A stretch of DNA of 64,000 nucleotides from Hyposmocoma kahamanoa (taxonomy: Eukaryota > Arthropoda > Insecta > Lepidoptera > Cosmopterigidae), in NCBI RefSeq assembly GCF_003589595.1, contig NW_020655740.1, forward strand, positions 1,361,902 to 1,425,901. The letters run 5' to 3'. Of the stretch, positions 53,760 to 64,000 are shown piece after piece. The position numbers and the translations under genes are program-made. How positions within the stretch are numbered: position 1 is the stretch's first letter; every line of letters begins with the position of its first letter. The notes under the pieces were generated by a model. The model ran no database searches and was not told the DNA's origin. It saw only the letters and a list, made by a program, of their open reading frames with translations.

Positions 53760-54560
53760 TGAACTATAACAAATCAGATTTATTCATTCATACATCAAAA
53801 ATAAAATTAGTTATCGTTGTCAATTTAATGTCAACAATAATAAGAATAAAATACCTATACGAACGCATATAAATTACATAAATAATGTACGACAAATCGC
53901 GTAGTTGAACGTGTCATTTTCATTTTTTTTTTCATCGAAAGAAGAAGTTAGGTGTACCACAGTCTTACCATGCATACTTATCTAACACATACTCTTCAAT
54001 TTTCTAATATGACTTTTCAATTAAAACACTTTTAATGTAAGTTTTAAACTTAGGAAATGATAATTTTAATATATGCTCCGGAATCTTATGTAAAAACGTA
54101 TACAGTTCCCCATAAAACACATATATCTGGTTAAAAGGAACCGTGGTACCATGAGCTTGGACTTAATTCTAAGGTTAATATTATGGATATATTCTTTCTT
54201 AATGAAATTATGTATATTTTTACGGGTATACAAAAGATATGAGTAAGTAAATGTACTGTGATGCCACAATCATGGCACCAGTTTCCTTATACCTTTTTCT
54301 GAGAGAACAAGAAACCTAAACGATACACAGAATCGCTCATTTTTGCAACACAAATATGATTTGTACATATGCCGTTTTAACCCACATGACAATTCCGTAG
54401 GACATTGGACTATGGAAGTAACTAAGTAAACTATTCTAGCAGTATGAACATCGGGTAGCTCACGTCTTCTGCGGACTGCGTATGCAGAGGAGCTTAATCT
54501 GCTGACCAGGGAAGATTATATGCGGAAACCATTGAAGTTTACTATCTACACTTCCAAGAA
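53760..54560 (-). pseudogene. C-terminal part of a Jockey-type ORF2
   Basis: On the minus strand AYAVRR (about 54490), a MSYGIVMWV block, TAYVQIIFVLQK, YTRKNIHNFIKK, LRIKSKLMVPRF and FMGNCIRFY follow one another in slipping frames. This is the usual region after the RT thumb in Jockey-like ORF2. It shares its final block with the plus-strand relic at 24690-25080. RT catalytic motifs lie outside and are absent. It directly follows the host gene's last exon on the opposite strand. Confidence 0.75.
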
Positions 54561-55801
54561 GACTGCTTTATTAGACAATGTTTGACTTTTCTCAATATTA
54601 TAATTCTATATTTGGACTAGTCGATGTTCCTTTAGGTAAAAGGCAAATATTCCAGTGGTTGACGCTTTTAGACGAAATAGCTCGTGTTTTGCTCAAAAAG
54701 TACTTAATTATCACTTATACTGACTGCCTAGGAATGTAAACATATTAAACGGTTTGCCATTTATCTTCTACAAACTATGAAATTTTAAATAATGATAGCA
54801 TAGCATTATTAAAACATTCCAGATTTCGCAACCTCTAAAATTGTGATGACAAACAAAAAAAAATTGAAAAAAATAACAAATGACAGACTGCTGGCCCAAT
54901 AGTTGACTATGACAAAGTAAGATCAGAGTACCAGTATTTGACAGGATGTTATATAAGATTTCATAGATTATTTGACTGGATTGATTACTTTATAATAATA
55001 AATTAATAAAAGAACAATGTCACACGATCAAAACATATTTTTTTCAGTTTTAAATAACATTAAAAAATGTTTTCATCTAGCAGCGATAGGAATTGCTCGA
55101 GACATTTCATCAGTCGTCTTCCGAATAATGTGGTGGCATTTTCTCATTGTACAATACCTGATACTAGTTAACTACTACACAACCAAAATTGATGCTAGTT
55201 ACGTCCTAGAGTTTCCCACCTCAACGTACGACTGTCAAGCATCGGGTCCCCATAGTAATGTTTTACTGTCCTTGCCACCCATGTCAAACACTACTCAAAC
55301 GACCCATAGAAACTTGCCACTAACAGAGTAATACAAACCTACGTTCCGTTCTTACCAAATGTAAGTCGAAATGAAGTCTTAAAAAATATTCATTTGTACG
55401 AGTGCTTGACATGGGTGTCAGTTTCTTAAACATGGAAATTTTGTACCAGTGTTTGACATGACAGTAAAATTAAATATAAACCTTATATGTATATCAATAA
55501 ATACACACAAAAAAATTGTTTGTACAGTATATAATAGTTTTAATAAACACTACCCTATAATTAACAAATTTCAGACTAATAAATGCTCTTAAACTACTCA
55601 AAATTCACACAAAACACACATTCAACTCGAATCACCTGTTCGCAAAAACAATCGCTTTGTTGAAAAAATATAGAGTGAAACGAAGAAAGCTTCTAAACGG
55701 AATTCATATGTACCATTACTAGTACATTTAACACGGTTTTGTAGTTGTGCATATAAATATCTGTTTAAAAAAAAATGCAGACGTGTCAAAAACTGGTACA
55801 T
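54561..55801. other. No gene recognised; decayed MITE near 55255-55470
   Basis: TTTTACTGTC and ATGTCAAACACT at 55260-55295 are inverted at about 55450-55473. The plus frame at 55017-55331 has no family signature. Confidence 0.35.
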
Positions 55802-56650
55802 TTACTTTAATTGAAATTTGGCACACTTTGTTTTCTTGGTATTAAGCAATAAATTGTTAGTATTAAAGCAATGAACTACCTTTGAGAGGGTAGCGTTAAT
55901 ACGGTCATAGTTAACGTCATGTCTGCCTGTTTCAAAAATTAAGGATGTATCAGCAAACAATACTATTTCGCTAAGGTCCTTAACAAAGAATGGCAGATCA
56001 CTAATATAAATGAGAAATAAGAAAGGTCCAAATATTGAGCCATGTGGAACACCCTTTTTTATCGGAGAACCCAAAGAAGTCACTCCATCTAGTCTACTTT
56101 CTGAATTCTACCACTGAGACTGATGAGACAAGTTCCAATGACTTGCCTTTGACTCCGTAATATTTCAGCTTCCTAAGAAGAGTAATAATGGTCCACATAA
56201 TCAACCTTCTTCACCTTTGGTCACAGTAAACCCCATTAGCGTCTCAGTCGTTGTTTTCCCAAGCATTAAATATTTGTTTAGTAGCGCTACCCCGCATCGC
56301 TAGTCGATCTGCCGCTAGTAAACCCATATTGTTCACCTTGAAAAATATGATTCCTACTGAAGTAGGACAGCAGTTGAGTCAGCATAATCATTTCGAATAT
56401 TTTACTTAAAGCTGGCACAATAGAATTGGGCCTATAGTTACAGGGATCAATTTTCCTACCGCTTAAAAAAAATACGGGGAAAAATACCTTCGTCACCGCG
56501 TCTATTAAATGCAACAACTAAGTGTGGGGAAATTAGATTAATTACTGATTCTATTACTTTACTCGATATGCCCCAGACATCTTAAATTTTATTTACATGT
56601 GTAGATTTAAAAGCTTTGACGATGTCTTGTGGATTAACATAATGAAAGTT
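55802..56650 (-). pseudogene. RT part of the older Jockey-type ORF2
   Basis: Minus frames give VNPQDIVKAFKSTHVNK, ISPHLVVAFN, a KIDPCNYRP block, a FEMIMLTQLLSYF run, QYGFTSGRSTSDA, then after a decayed gap GVPHGSIFGPFLFLIYISDLPF and LFADTSLIF (one catalytic aspartate lost: FADD has become FAD-T). Stops and frameshifts are frequent. It ends near 55802 at a TAAAGTAAATG border; the thumb region is missing. Confidence 0.82.
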
Positions 56651-58052
56651 TATTTATTTATTTATTTATTTATTCTTCACCTTACATTTATCTTTACAGG
56701 TACAATACCCAATGCGATAAATGCGCTTATCCTAACTTAAAAAACAAAACTATCACTTATAACTTATTATAAATAATGCCTTCCTTGTGAATTCACCCAG
56801 AGTACACCAAAATAGGTCCGTCTCCTCAGCAATCAGGTTAAGAGTGCGAAGTGCACGCGTCAGCGGCGCCTCCCCCAGCAGGTTGGTCCGACCGCGCGGC
56901 TCCACCAGCAGACGTGGTCGCCTTCGACGCCACACGTATCTGTCGGAAACACACAGGCTCAGCTGCCCTAAAATAATAATGTTATGTAATTTCCCCCTCA
57001 GTATTTGAAATAAATACGAAGTCATTGTCAAATCCCTCCTAACCCTCAACTCGTTGTATCCCACCATACCTAATATAAATAAGGTAGGATACATTAACGG
57101 ATAAAATGGATAGACACCATAATACCTGCTATATAAATATCTAATAAATTTATTTTGTACTCTCTCTAGCATGAGACTATATTTAGCTTCATGTGGAGAC
57201 CAGATGACTGCGTTACATTCTAGCTGGCTTCTTACCAGCGCATTATAGAGAGCAATGATGGCTTTCACGTTCGTGAACCCTCGAACCGTACGAAGCATGA
57301 AACCTAAATTTCTAAAAGCTTTTCTGCAGCAACGTGTGATGTGATCACGAAAAGTCAAGCTGGTGTTAAAACTGACCCCCAAGTCCCGTACTTCTGTGAC
57401 TCGCACCATAGGTGCTTTATCAATGTGGTAGTTGAACACGATAGGATTATGTGCACGAGAAAAAGTGATCGTAACACACTTCAAAATATTGAACTGCAGG
57501 AGATTTTCCTTGCTCCAGCTCACCACCCTGTCAATGTCCCTCTGTAACCTGACACAGTCATCACCACTTTTTACTGCAAGAGATAATTTGAGGTCATCGG
57601 CAAACATCAAACAGTGAGCGTCTTTCACTACTTCTGGCAAGTCGTTTACCACAAGTAGGAACCCCAAAGGTCCAAGGTTACTACCCTGACTCACTCCTGA
57701 TCTGGTGAAATAAGGATCTGACACGTGTCCCGCATACTCCACATATTGTCGCCTATCCCTCAAGTAGCTGGCAAAAAAACCGAAGTGAATGTGGGGTGAA
57801 ACCAACACTAGCTAACTTCCTAAGCATCATGTCATTATCGACTAAGTCGAATGCTTTCCTGAAATCAAAGTAAGCAGCATCGGTTTGTCCCCCACTATCC
57901 ACCGTTGGTATCAGATGAGCCATGTGACATAGAAGATTACTGGTGGTACTCCTTCCCGGTCGAAACCCATGCTGAGCGTCTGATAGCTGTGAGCTCACTT
58001 GTAAATAAATACTCTTGTGAATTGCAGTTACTACACAATTGCACTTACAGTA
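56651..58052 (-). mobile_element. 5'-truncated non-LTR element nested in the Jockey relic
   Basis: A minus-strand element of about 1.4 kb ending in an (AAAT)n tail (56651-56675), with AACTTTC (GAAAGTT on plus) immediately outside both ends at 56644-56650 and 58053-58059. This is a clean target-site duplication. Its 5' end is inside the RT domain, typical of aborted reverse transcription. Confidence 0.88.
56753..58030 (-). pseudogene. RT and C-terminus of the nested element
   Basis: The upstream frame (to 57753) reads SDAQHGFRPGRSTTSNLL and FDFRKAFDLVDNDM with the first catalytic aspartate. A frameshift near 57755-57805 leads to the long frame 57808-56753 with SGVSQGSNLGPLGFLL, MFADDLKLSL (catalytic FADD), YHIDKAP, VTEVRDLGVSF, and a long C-terminus with NLGFMLRTVRGF and LVRSQLECNAVIWSP. 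Besides 5' truncation the frameshift is the only clear break, consistent with a fairly young insertion. Jockey/R1-like; clade not fixed. Confidence 0.85.
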
Positions 58053-59130
58053 GAAAGTTAAATACACTGCCAACATTATTTTTTAAGAGATCAATAGCAA
58101 GAGAAGGGGAGGAATTTAATGATTCTGATTCACAATGATATTTGAAAAAATGATTCGAAAGCTCATCTTTAGATTTTATAACTTGCCGGTTAATTCTAGA
58201 ATTATGTCTTGAACATGTTGCTTAACTCTGCCTGACTTTTTATTGAGGTATTATGCATCAAGTAGTTTTGGATTTATTTTTAAATTATCTAATTTTATCG
58301 CTGTGAAAATTAACCTTGGCTTAGCTTTTGAAATGTTTTTGAACAATGTCTAACATATTACATAAAATTGGAATTGGTATTACCTATAAGTTTTCATAGC
58401 ATATAGCTTATACAAACGACACCTACTCTTTATGAATGCCTACTGTTGCCCAGTCATTGAATTTGGTCTCCCGACGGAGAGTTAAAGTTTTTGATTTAAA
58501 TACATAGTCAAATTAATTTTTAATGTAACTAAATGTCGTGCTGTATAAAATATTTGGGATCTCCGGTACACGGGACAGCGACCTTAAAATATTGCAGATA
58601 TTATTTAAAAACATCAGAAATTGATCTCCCTTCTTGCTCCTTATGTAATTAAAAGAAGCTAATTGGCCACTGTTATTGATATAGATACTGCGTCTGTCTT
58701 ACAAAAAATGTTATCAATACAAATAAAAGAAGAGGCAGGAACGCGAGTTGGTTCTAAGAAAAGATAAAACTTTTAAATAAATTAATGAGTCTTACAGAAC
58801 TAGAACAGTTTTCCAACAGGTTTACATTGAAATATCTACCTATTACTACGGCTTTTATCGTTGGAAAAATCTGCCTTAAACTATCTTTCATGATTAATTC
58901 ACAATAGGATAAATTAGCACAGGGCTTGTATATACATAAGACGACAAATTGATCCAATTCCACATATGAGATCTCAATAGTCCGTTCAATAGAAAGATCT
59001 GTGATATCCTTACGCTTTTAAAATTTTAATTTACGCCTAGTTAATAATCACTGATCCGCCTATACTTAAGTTCTTTCTTATAAACGAACTGACTACATAC
59101 TTTTGTACGTTGTTATTTGCTTCGTAGTCT
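58053..59130 (-). pseudogene. Endonuclease and linker of the older Jockey-type ORF2
   Basis: Minus frames give VVSSFIRKNLSIGGSVII (about 59100-59050), TIEISYVELDQFVVLCIYKP, then VVIGRYFNVNLLEN (GDFN has become GRYFN, losing the catalytic aspartate) and LINLFKSF. The linker has KPRLIFTAIKLDNLKINPK near 58320. It runs into the insertion point at 58053 with SLAIDLLKNNVGSVFNF. Confidence 0.7.
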
Positions 59131-59569
59131 TTTCACCAGTATTATGTTACACAAAACAGGTAAATGGAAATATCGTGTAAAAAACGCTTATTTCGAATGT
59201 TTTGCCAGAAAAACCTGAATGTTTTGATGTACTACAGGGAAACGATTAGACTTCTCTGTTGTCCTGTTTACTATATATATATGCTTCATACACCAGGAGC
59301 ATTGTCGTGGGACTGTGTTATATCTCCTATAACAGCGTCCTTAATATTAAAAGTTAGCAAACTAGCAATATGTCACAGATACCCTATGAGTAAATATAAA
59401 CTATTCTCAAAATGCATTGACTTACAATTATGTTTGAAATTCTTTACAAATTTATTGATGTCAAAACAAAAAATAATGGCATTAAGACGGCATGTGAAAC
59501 TGTAAAAATGTGAATTTATATTACGAGTAGTGCCTAGATTGAAGCAAATGCACTTAGCAGGAATTTACA
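59131..59569. other. Between the ORF1 and ORF2 relics, not readable
   Basis: Probably decayed element sequence. A plus frame at 59164-59505 is open but has no family signature. Confidence 0.3.
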
Positions 59570-60190
59570 CTCACACTTCTAATATATTTTCCGAAAACAC
59601 GTCAATACTACTATTTATTTCTTTTTTACTAATGTTATTACTATCACCTAGTAAAAAAAGCACTGTTTTGTATTTATCAAAGTTGTAACCGCTTAATAAT
59701 GTAATAATTTGACTAAAAGTATCTCCTGGCTGGTAATAGTTGAGTACTCTTTGCTTTATATGGTTATAGTGGTGGCCTAGTCGTGTACTATAATATTTTA
59801 TCAGAAAAACAGTACCGTTCTTCTGGATGGTCTGGTAGAAAGTCTGATAGTCTTGGTTGTCTGTTGAATGTGTTGAACTTCAACGTTGTAGTGGAGCAGT
59901 TTTGTTTCCCAGCAGCAACACTGGCATGCGACACACATATCTGTGGACACACGTGCTGGTTGAGTTGACAATAGAGTTAAACCAGACCTCATCCCCACTG
60001 CCTATTAGTGGGAATGAAGTCTGCTTTATCTCAACTTCTTTTTATGTTTCACCAAGCTCATCCTGTAGGACTTGAGTATGTTCTCTATACTCAAGTTTCA
60101 AAAGTTCATTAGTTGCAGCTGAAAAGTCTTCGAGTTGTTTGTTTCTCATCCAATCTTCAGATCCAAATCAAGATCTTTCACTTGGTCGGC
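59570..60190 (-). pseudogene. ORF1 relic of the older Jockey-type element
   Basis: Near 60150-60000 the minus strand reads NKQLEDFSAATNELLKLEY and SFPLIGSGDEVWFNSI. Near 59806-59575 it reads YYSTRLGHHYNHIKQRVLNY, YQPGDTFSQIITLLSG and TVLFLLGDSNNISKK. The last block has the look of an SGNH/esterase-like ORF1 domain seen in some CR1/Jockey-group ORF1 proteins. Between them a Cys-rich patch (CVACQCCCW) is in another frame. Confidence 0.5.
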
Positions 60191-60374
60191 CATCTTCGAA
60201 TATTCTTTATGCAAATTTAAATTTGATGAATTTATTTTCCTTAATGCTTTCGATATTTTTCTTATCAGATATAGGATTGTGTTGGGTCTTGCGAATTAGT
60301 GCAGCACAATTTTGTGTTGCATAAATTTCTGTCTTCCACGGCTAGTTCGCATTGCTTATTTAACGGGGCAAGTC
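60191..60374. other. No feature recognised
   Basis: Short AT-rich gap between opposed retroelement relics. Confidence 0.3.
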
Positions 60375-60600
60375 CTTGGCTATTAGCCTTGACATGGTCA
60401 AAGCATTTGATCGGGTCTGGCACATTGCTCTTCTCTCCAAGCTCCAAGCAATTATGTACCTGGATTGCCGGTTTCCTTCATGAGCGGAGAACTCGTGTCG
60501 TTTCTGACGGCTGCGGTTTGTAACTGTGGATTCCGTCTTATCAACTACACTTTTCCTTCTTCATATCAATGACATGCTTTCTTTTGGGAACTCTTAAATA
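60375..60600 (+). pseudogene. RT fragment of the same family as the element at 1-1550
   Basis: MVKAFDRVWHIALLSKL matches IAKAFDRVWHRGLLSKL of that element, followed by a frame-slipped TLFLLHINDML matching TLFLLHINDLL. About 225 bases survive, with stops. Confidence 0.75.
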
Positions 60601-60602
60601 CG

Positions 60603-60754
60603 TGTATGAGGGGTAGCACGTGAATGAAACACGGCGGTCCGTTTATTATCTTTCTCTTCTTCTTCTCTCTTCTCTTTCTCTCTTCTTCTTTTAACTCTTT
60701 AAACAGTTAAATCTAAATAGACTTGTCATTGTTAATAAGAACAATACCACAACA
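60603..60754 (-). repeat. Candidate LTR of the Gypsy relic
   Basis: On the minus strand it runs from TGTTGTGG to CTCATACA, contains a purine-rich GAAGAGAGAAAG run and an AATAAACG, and lies just downstream of the Gypsy polyprotein end. No second copy seen. Confidence 0.3.
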
Positions 60755-60846
60755 CCTATTATCTATACATTGAACTTACTTGGGATATGAAATCAGTAAC
60801 GTACATATTAGTTATTTATCGTTAACAACATAAGTTACGCTTGGTA

Positions 60847-62720
60847 CTAACAGCATAATAGAATTAGATTAAGCATTGTGCAGTTTTTCGATGCAACGCA
60901 AAGCAGCCGCACGCGACTCTTACGGTCCCGGACGGGCGTCTCAGGCGAGGTGGGTGGCGAACCCGGCCCGCGCTCCGCTACTCTATCAAAGAACTCGTCC
61001 CCGTCGTTCGCTTCAGGTTCACACAACTCCTCTTCCTTCTGTTCTTCAAGTTCGCTAACGTTTACCTTATTAAGTGAATAACGCGATTTATTGTCATTTC
61101 TGTTGGCCGTCAATAATAATTGATCGACGTGACGCTTTTGCATACGCTCAACTGGTGTCGTAACGACGTTACGGTACGATACAGGGCTCGGCCTCGACCA
61201 GACTGAATAGTCTCTAAGCAAACGCCACAAAAGCCGCAAAAGCCGCGTCGGGCCGCAGCAAGTCGAACCGCCCACGCAAGCGTCGTCCGAGCATTGCTAC
61301 CGCTTGCTCTTACCTATTCGTACATTGCTCTGTATTGCGATATGAAAATAGAAACCGGTTGATAGCGGATTTTCATTTTCCATTTGTGCCTTTTTCAATA
61401 CGCGCTTTATTGAGCGAACTGCATTTTCAGCAGCCCCGTTACTTGCCGGGTGAAAAGGAGCCAATAATATTATACTTAAGGAGCTGTCAAAGTATGTCTT
61501 ATACCGTTGCGCTGCAAATATACTGAAAACTCGGCTGACGAAAACGATGGCCCATTGTCACTGACTACCTTTTTGGTAAGCCAAATCGTGCAAACATCTG
61601 CAGTAGAAGAAGCTCGATAACGACGACCGCGGAACTGGTTTTTACTTTTTCAGCTTCTATCCATTTCTAATGCGCGGCGTAACTATCAAGTAGTAACTAT
61701 TACAAAACAGACCGAGGAAATCGAGATGCAGACGCGACCTAGGCTCAGTCAGCCTTTACGTTTACCGAATATATAACTCAAAGGGTTGGTCACTGCGCAG
61801 TATAAAATGTTTCCCATAGACATAATGAGGATGACGCGTCACACCTAACACGACAGCTAAGGCCTCCTTGTCCAACTGGAAATAGTTGGACTCGGCGCTG
61901 TTGAGCTTGCGCGCGGCGCAGCACAGGGCCATCGCTGCCGTCGGAGCTGCGCTAGGTGAGTGCGGCGCCGAGCCCGTAGGCGCTACTGTCTACGGATAAA
62001 ACCAGCGGAAGCGCTTGAAACCTGTTTTATTTTACCGAATGCGCGAGTACAATGTTTAGTCCATTAGTCTAGATTAGTCTAAATGGGATTAGATTTTTTT
62101 AAGCAACTTGTACAATGGGTTCAAAATGTCAATCATATTTACACAAAAATTGTCATAAAAGTTAACGAGCCTCATAAAACTTTTCAACTGCGTAATGTTA
62201 GTCGCTGCGGGAGCTGCCGGATTTTTTTATCGTCGGTATGTAGTGCGGTTTTATCGAATTTGTAACCAAGATAGGTTACATTATCTTTAAAAAAATCACA
62301 TTTATTGAAATTTATTCTCAACCCGTTATCTTTGAGCCTTTGTAGCACTGCCCTTAAATTCGTCAGATGGGTTGCCTTATCCCTATCAGCGATGCAAATG
62401 TCATCTGCAAAAACAGTTGTTGAGGGCAAATCACTTAATGTTTCCTCTATCATTTTCTGAAAGTTCTTAGGAATACCTTTAATACCGAAGGGCACCCGTG
62501 GTACACAAAAGACCAATATGAGTGTAATAGCTGTCATCGGCTGTGAATCTTTATCCAACATACATTGTAGAAAAGCGTTTGACAGATCCAATTTTGTATA
62601 CTGCTCGCTGCCGCTTAGGACTGCGTATAGATATTCGAACCGCAGCAGCGGTTAGTGGTAAACTTTATGATCTCCACACCCGGCGATGCTACCATTGGAC
62701 TTGACAACCGGCACAATCGG
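60847..62720 (-). pseudogene. Gypsy (Ty3) Pol relic: RT, RNase H, integrase
   Basis: Minus-strand order is right for Gypsy. RT at 62720-62184: VVKSNGSIAGCGD, LDLSNAFLQCML, VPFGIKGIPKNFQ, VFADDICIAD (catalytic FADD), NFNKCDFFKDNVTYLGY. RNase H near 62010-61760: DSSAYGLGA, then NYFQLDKEALAVVLGVTRH. Integrase near 61700-61330: LLDSYAAH-KWIEAEK, DNGPSFSSAEFSVYLQRNG with the catalytic aspartate, SNGAAENAVRS-type block. C-terminal part 61275-60847: RPSPVSYRN and KRHVDQLLL. Many frame changes and stops. Known role: copying and integration of an LTR element; dead here. Gag, protease and the 5' LTR are missing. Confidence 0.87.
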
Positions 62721-63196
62721 TGTGCCTCAGTCCGACCTGTCTGCCTTTTAGATCACCCCTCGAAAACGAACAGCTTCAAAATAGAAACATACAACCAACC
62801 AATGACGGGTTTCCACCTATCGTTTCAGAGGAATCGAATATGAGTTTTAAACAAAATAAACAAACAGTGTGTGTCAAGAACATGCACTGACATACCGATA
62901 ACAATCCAATTTGTTTACTTTGGAATTTTAGGTAATTAAATTAAATTTGATAATATTTTTTAAAACCAAAATGACGGACCTTTACGGCGCCCCGATTTTA
63001 TAAATGTAACAAACCACTCGGGTTGAAGTCTAACCGAAGAGTGAGACAGAGGCAATGACTCGTGCATCTCAATCGGATTTCATACGCTCGGAAAGGCAAC
63101 TCTACAGAGTAGTTATACAGAAGGGCATAAACACGTAATTATAATTAATGACACACAATGATGAAAATGCCTAGATCAATTACAAATTAAACTACT
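62721..63196. other. Between the Gypsy and Copia relics
   Basis: No gene. The part next to 63197 would be the 3' end and LTR of the Copia relic; LTR borders are not evident. Confidence 0.35.
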
Positions 63197-64000
63197 TCGG
63201 CACTAGCCCTAACATAAACAGAAATCTATAATGCTTAGTCACTTTAAGACTTTTAGTCAGCAGGTCTGCTGGCTTATCTGCTATAGGTAAGTATAAAGTT
63301 TTTTTAATTAACTTATCACCTACGCTTTCTCCACAAAAATGACAACGAACTTCAATGTGCTTAGACCTCTTATTAAAAACAGGATTTTCGTTAGCAACTT
63401 CAGAGCACTTTGGATGTCATTATACAGAGTAACAGTATACATACCACTAGTCATTTAAAATTACAAATTATATATATATGAAATGCCCACGTACTCCGCT
63501 TAAGTACCTACTGGACAATGCAACCAATTTTTGTTTCTTACTTTCCCATGAAATCGCACCTCCAGATAACATAAAATTAGATCTTGTATAAGACATCCTA
63601 TCCCTTATATCGTGTGCCCAGTCAGCATCGACAAAGCCTTCAATTTCTGTTTTACCACATTACTATATTTTAAACAATAATACTCTTTGACCTATACCCA
63701 GCAGTGGGCGTCGTATGGCTGAATGTTGAGGATGAAACAATAATTCTTAGTCTTTTTTAAATATACGTCTCGAAGAATACGCTTTGCATACAACCATGCG
63801 AGTTATTCAACTGACTAATATAAGACAAAGGATACATGATGTCAGGCCTGCTCATCACGGCCAAGTACATAAGACTGCCAAAGAGCTGCTGATATGGATT
63901 TGCATTTGCAGGTCTAGTTTTTTCTAGAATCAAACGTTCCTACACTCAGTCATATTAAACTTTTGTAACAATTGGTAAATGTGACATTCCTAATCTAAGG
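63197..64000 (-). pseudogene. Copia Pol relic (RT end, RNase H, C-terminus), runs off the window
   Basis: On the minus strand from the right edge: RLILEKTRPANANPYQQL, GSLMYLAVMSRPDIMYPLSY and SYISQLNNSHG (RT/connection); after an inserted RTE fragment, YCLKYSNVV and GFVDADWAHDIRDRMSYT (RNase H catalytic region), GGAISWESKKQKLVALSS; then FNKRSKHIEVRCHF, KKTLYLPIADKPADLLTKSL and TAG at 63197-63199. This is the full C-terminal order of Copia Pol with several frame slips. It is more complete and less decayed than the Copia pieces at 8.4-9.9 kb. Confidence 0.85.
63683..63738 (+). repeat. RTE-type retroelement 3' end inserted in Copia
   Basis: The plus strand encodes TYTQQWASYG and TGA, the C-terminus of lepidopteran RTE-like ORFs, followed by a short GATGAAACAATAAT tail. 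It interrupts the Copia RNase H region. Confidence 0.6.

Larger units (their letters stand above)
55802..60190 (-). mobile_element. Older Jockey-type element, split by a nested insertion
   Basis: Pieces in the same orientation and expected order: ORF1 remnants 59570-60190, endonuclease 58750-59130, linker 58053-58750, RT 56650-55802. They are interrupted by a younger element at 56651-58052. At the insertion site the protein reads across continuously once the younger element and one copy of AACTTTC are taken out. Confidence 0.8.

Noticed and set aside
55017..55331. 104-residue plus frame with hydrophobic runs
   Set aside because: Its second half lies in a decayed MITE and there is no family signature or splice context.
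59164..59505. 113-residue plus frame
   Set aside because: It lies antisense within a Jockey-type relic; AT-rich composition explains the openness.
60648..60695. CT-rich tract as a regulatory element
   Set aside because: It reads better as the purine-rich part of an LTR on the minus strand or as simple sequence; no further support.

Overview
The window reads as nuclear DNA of an insect, most likely a moth or butterfly (Lepidoptera). The grounds are AT-rich intergenic DNA, genes split by GT..AG introns, no operons or bacterial ribosome binding sites, and dense decayed insect transposons: Jockey-, CR1/Daphne- and RTE-type non-LTR elements; Gypsy and Copia LTR elements; hAT, mariner, THAP-type and Crypton-like DNA elements; a tRNA-headed SINE; and many foldback MITEs. 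Several interspersed repeats, such as the AACCGACTTC-ended repeat, are ones I associate with lepidopteran genomes. The species cannot be named.

Two host genes are well supported. (1) A cyclin-dependent kinase regulatory subunit (Cks) gene on the + strand, two coding exons at 21488-21546 and 21687-21861 (77 aa). (2) A large + strand gene assembled here from six coding exons: 31243-31864, 46364-46469, 49461-49631, 49883-51858, 52015-52332 and 53467-53528. All five junctions keep one reading frame with GT..AG borders, giving about 1084 aa ending in a stop at 53526-53528. I cannot name it. It is Arg/Ser/Pro-rich and holds two amphipathic helices resembling PKA RII-anchoring helices. A small upstream exon (27807-27854) and a CpG-rich alternative first exon (47440-47622) are possible additions.

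Layout. 1-3200: a Jockey-type element whose poly(A) end abuts a Gypsy integrase relic, then a Gypsy-like LTR. 4.2-7.9 kb: decayed hAT element. 8.2-10.6 kb: Copia pieces on both strands, an LTR-element Gag start and a SINE. 10.8-13.9 kb: a THAP relic and foldback MITEs. 14.3-17.1 kb: CR1/Daphne-like retroelement with several breaks. 18-21 kb: MITEs, a SINE tail and a Crypton-like fragment. 21.5-23.3 kb: Cks and an unrecognised two-helix ORF. 24-31 kb: repeats and the probable 5' region of the large gene. 31.2-53.5 kb: the large gene; its 14.5 kb intron carries an apparently intact 3.0 kb single-ORF non-LTR retrotransposon (32279-35319, minus) with poly(A) and a short target duplication, a decayed relative of it (44519-45155), a mariner relic, SINEs and several foldbacks. 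53.8-60.2 kb: minus-strand non-LTR relics, including a clean nested insertion (56651-58052) with target duplication. 60.4-64 kb: Gypsy and Copia polyprotein relics on the minus strand.

Host genes and transposons show no functional cooperation. The interest lies in the large gene and in the nested insertions, which can be dated relative to one another. Gene and family names are from recognition by eye; no search was run.
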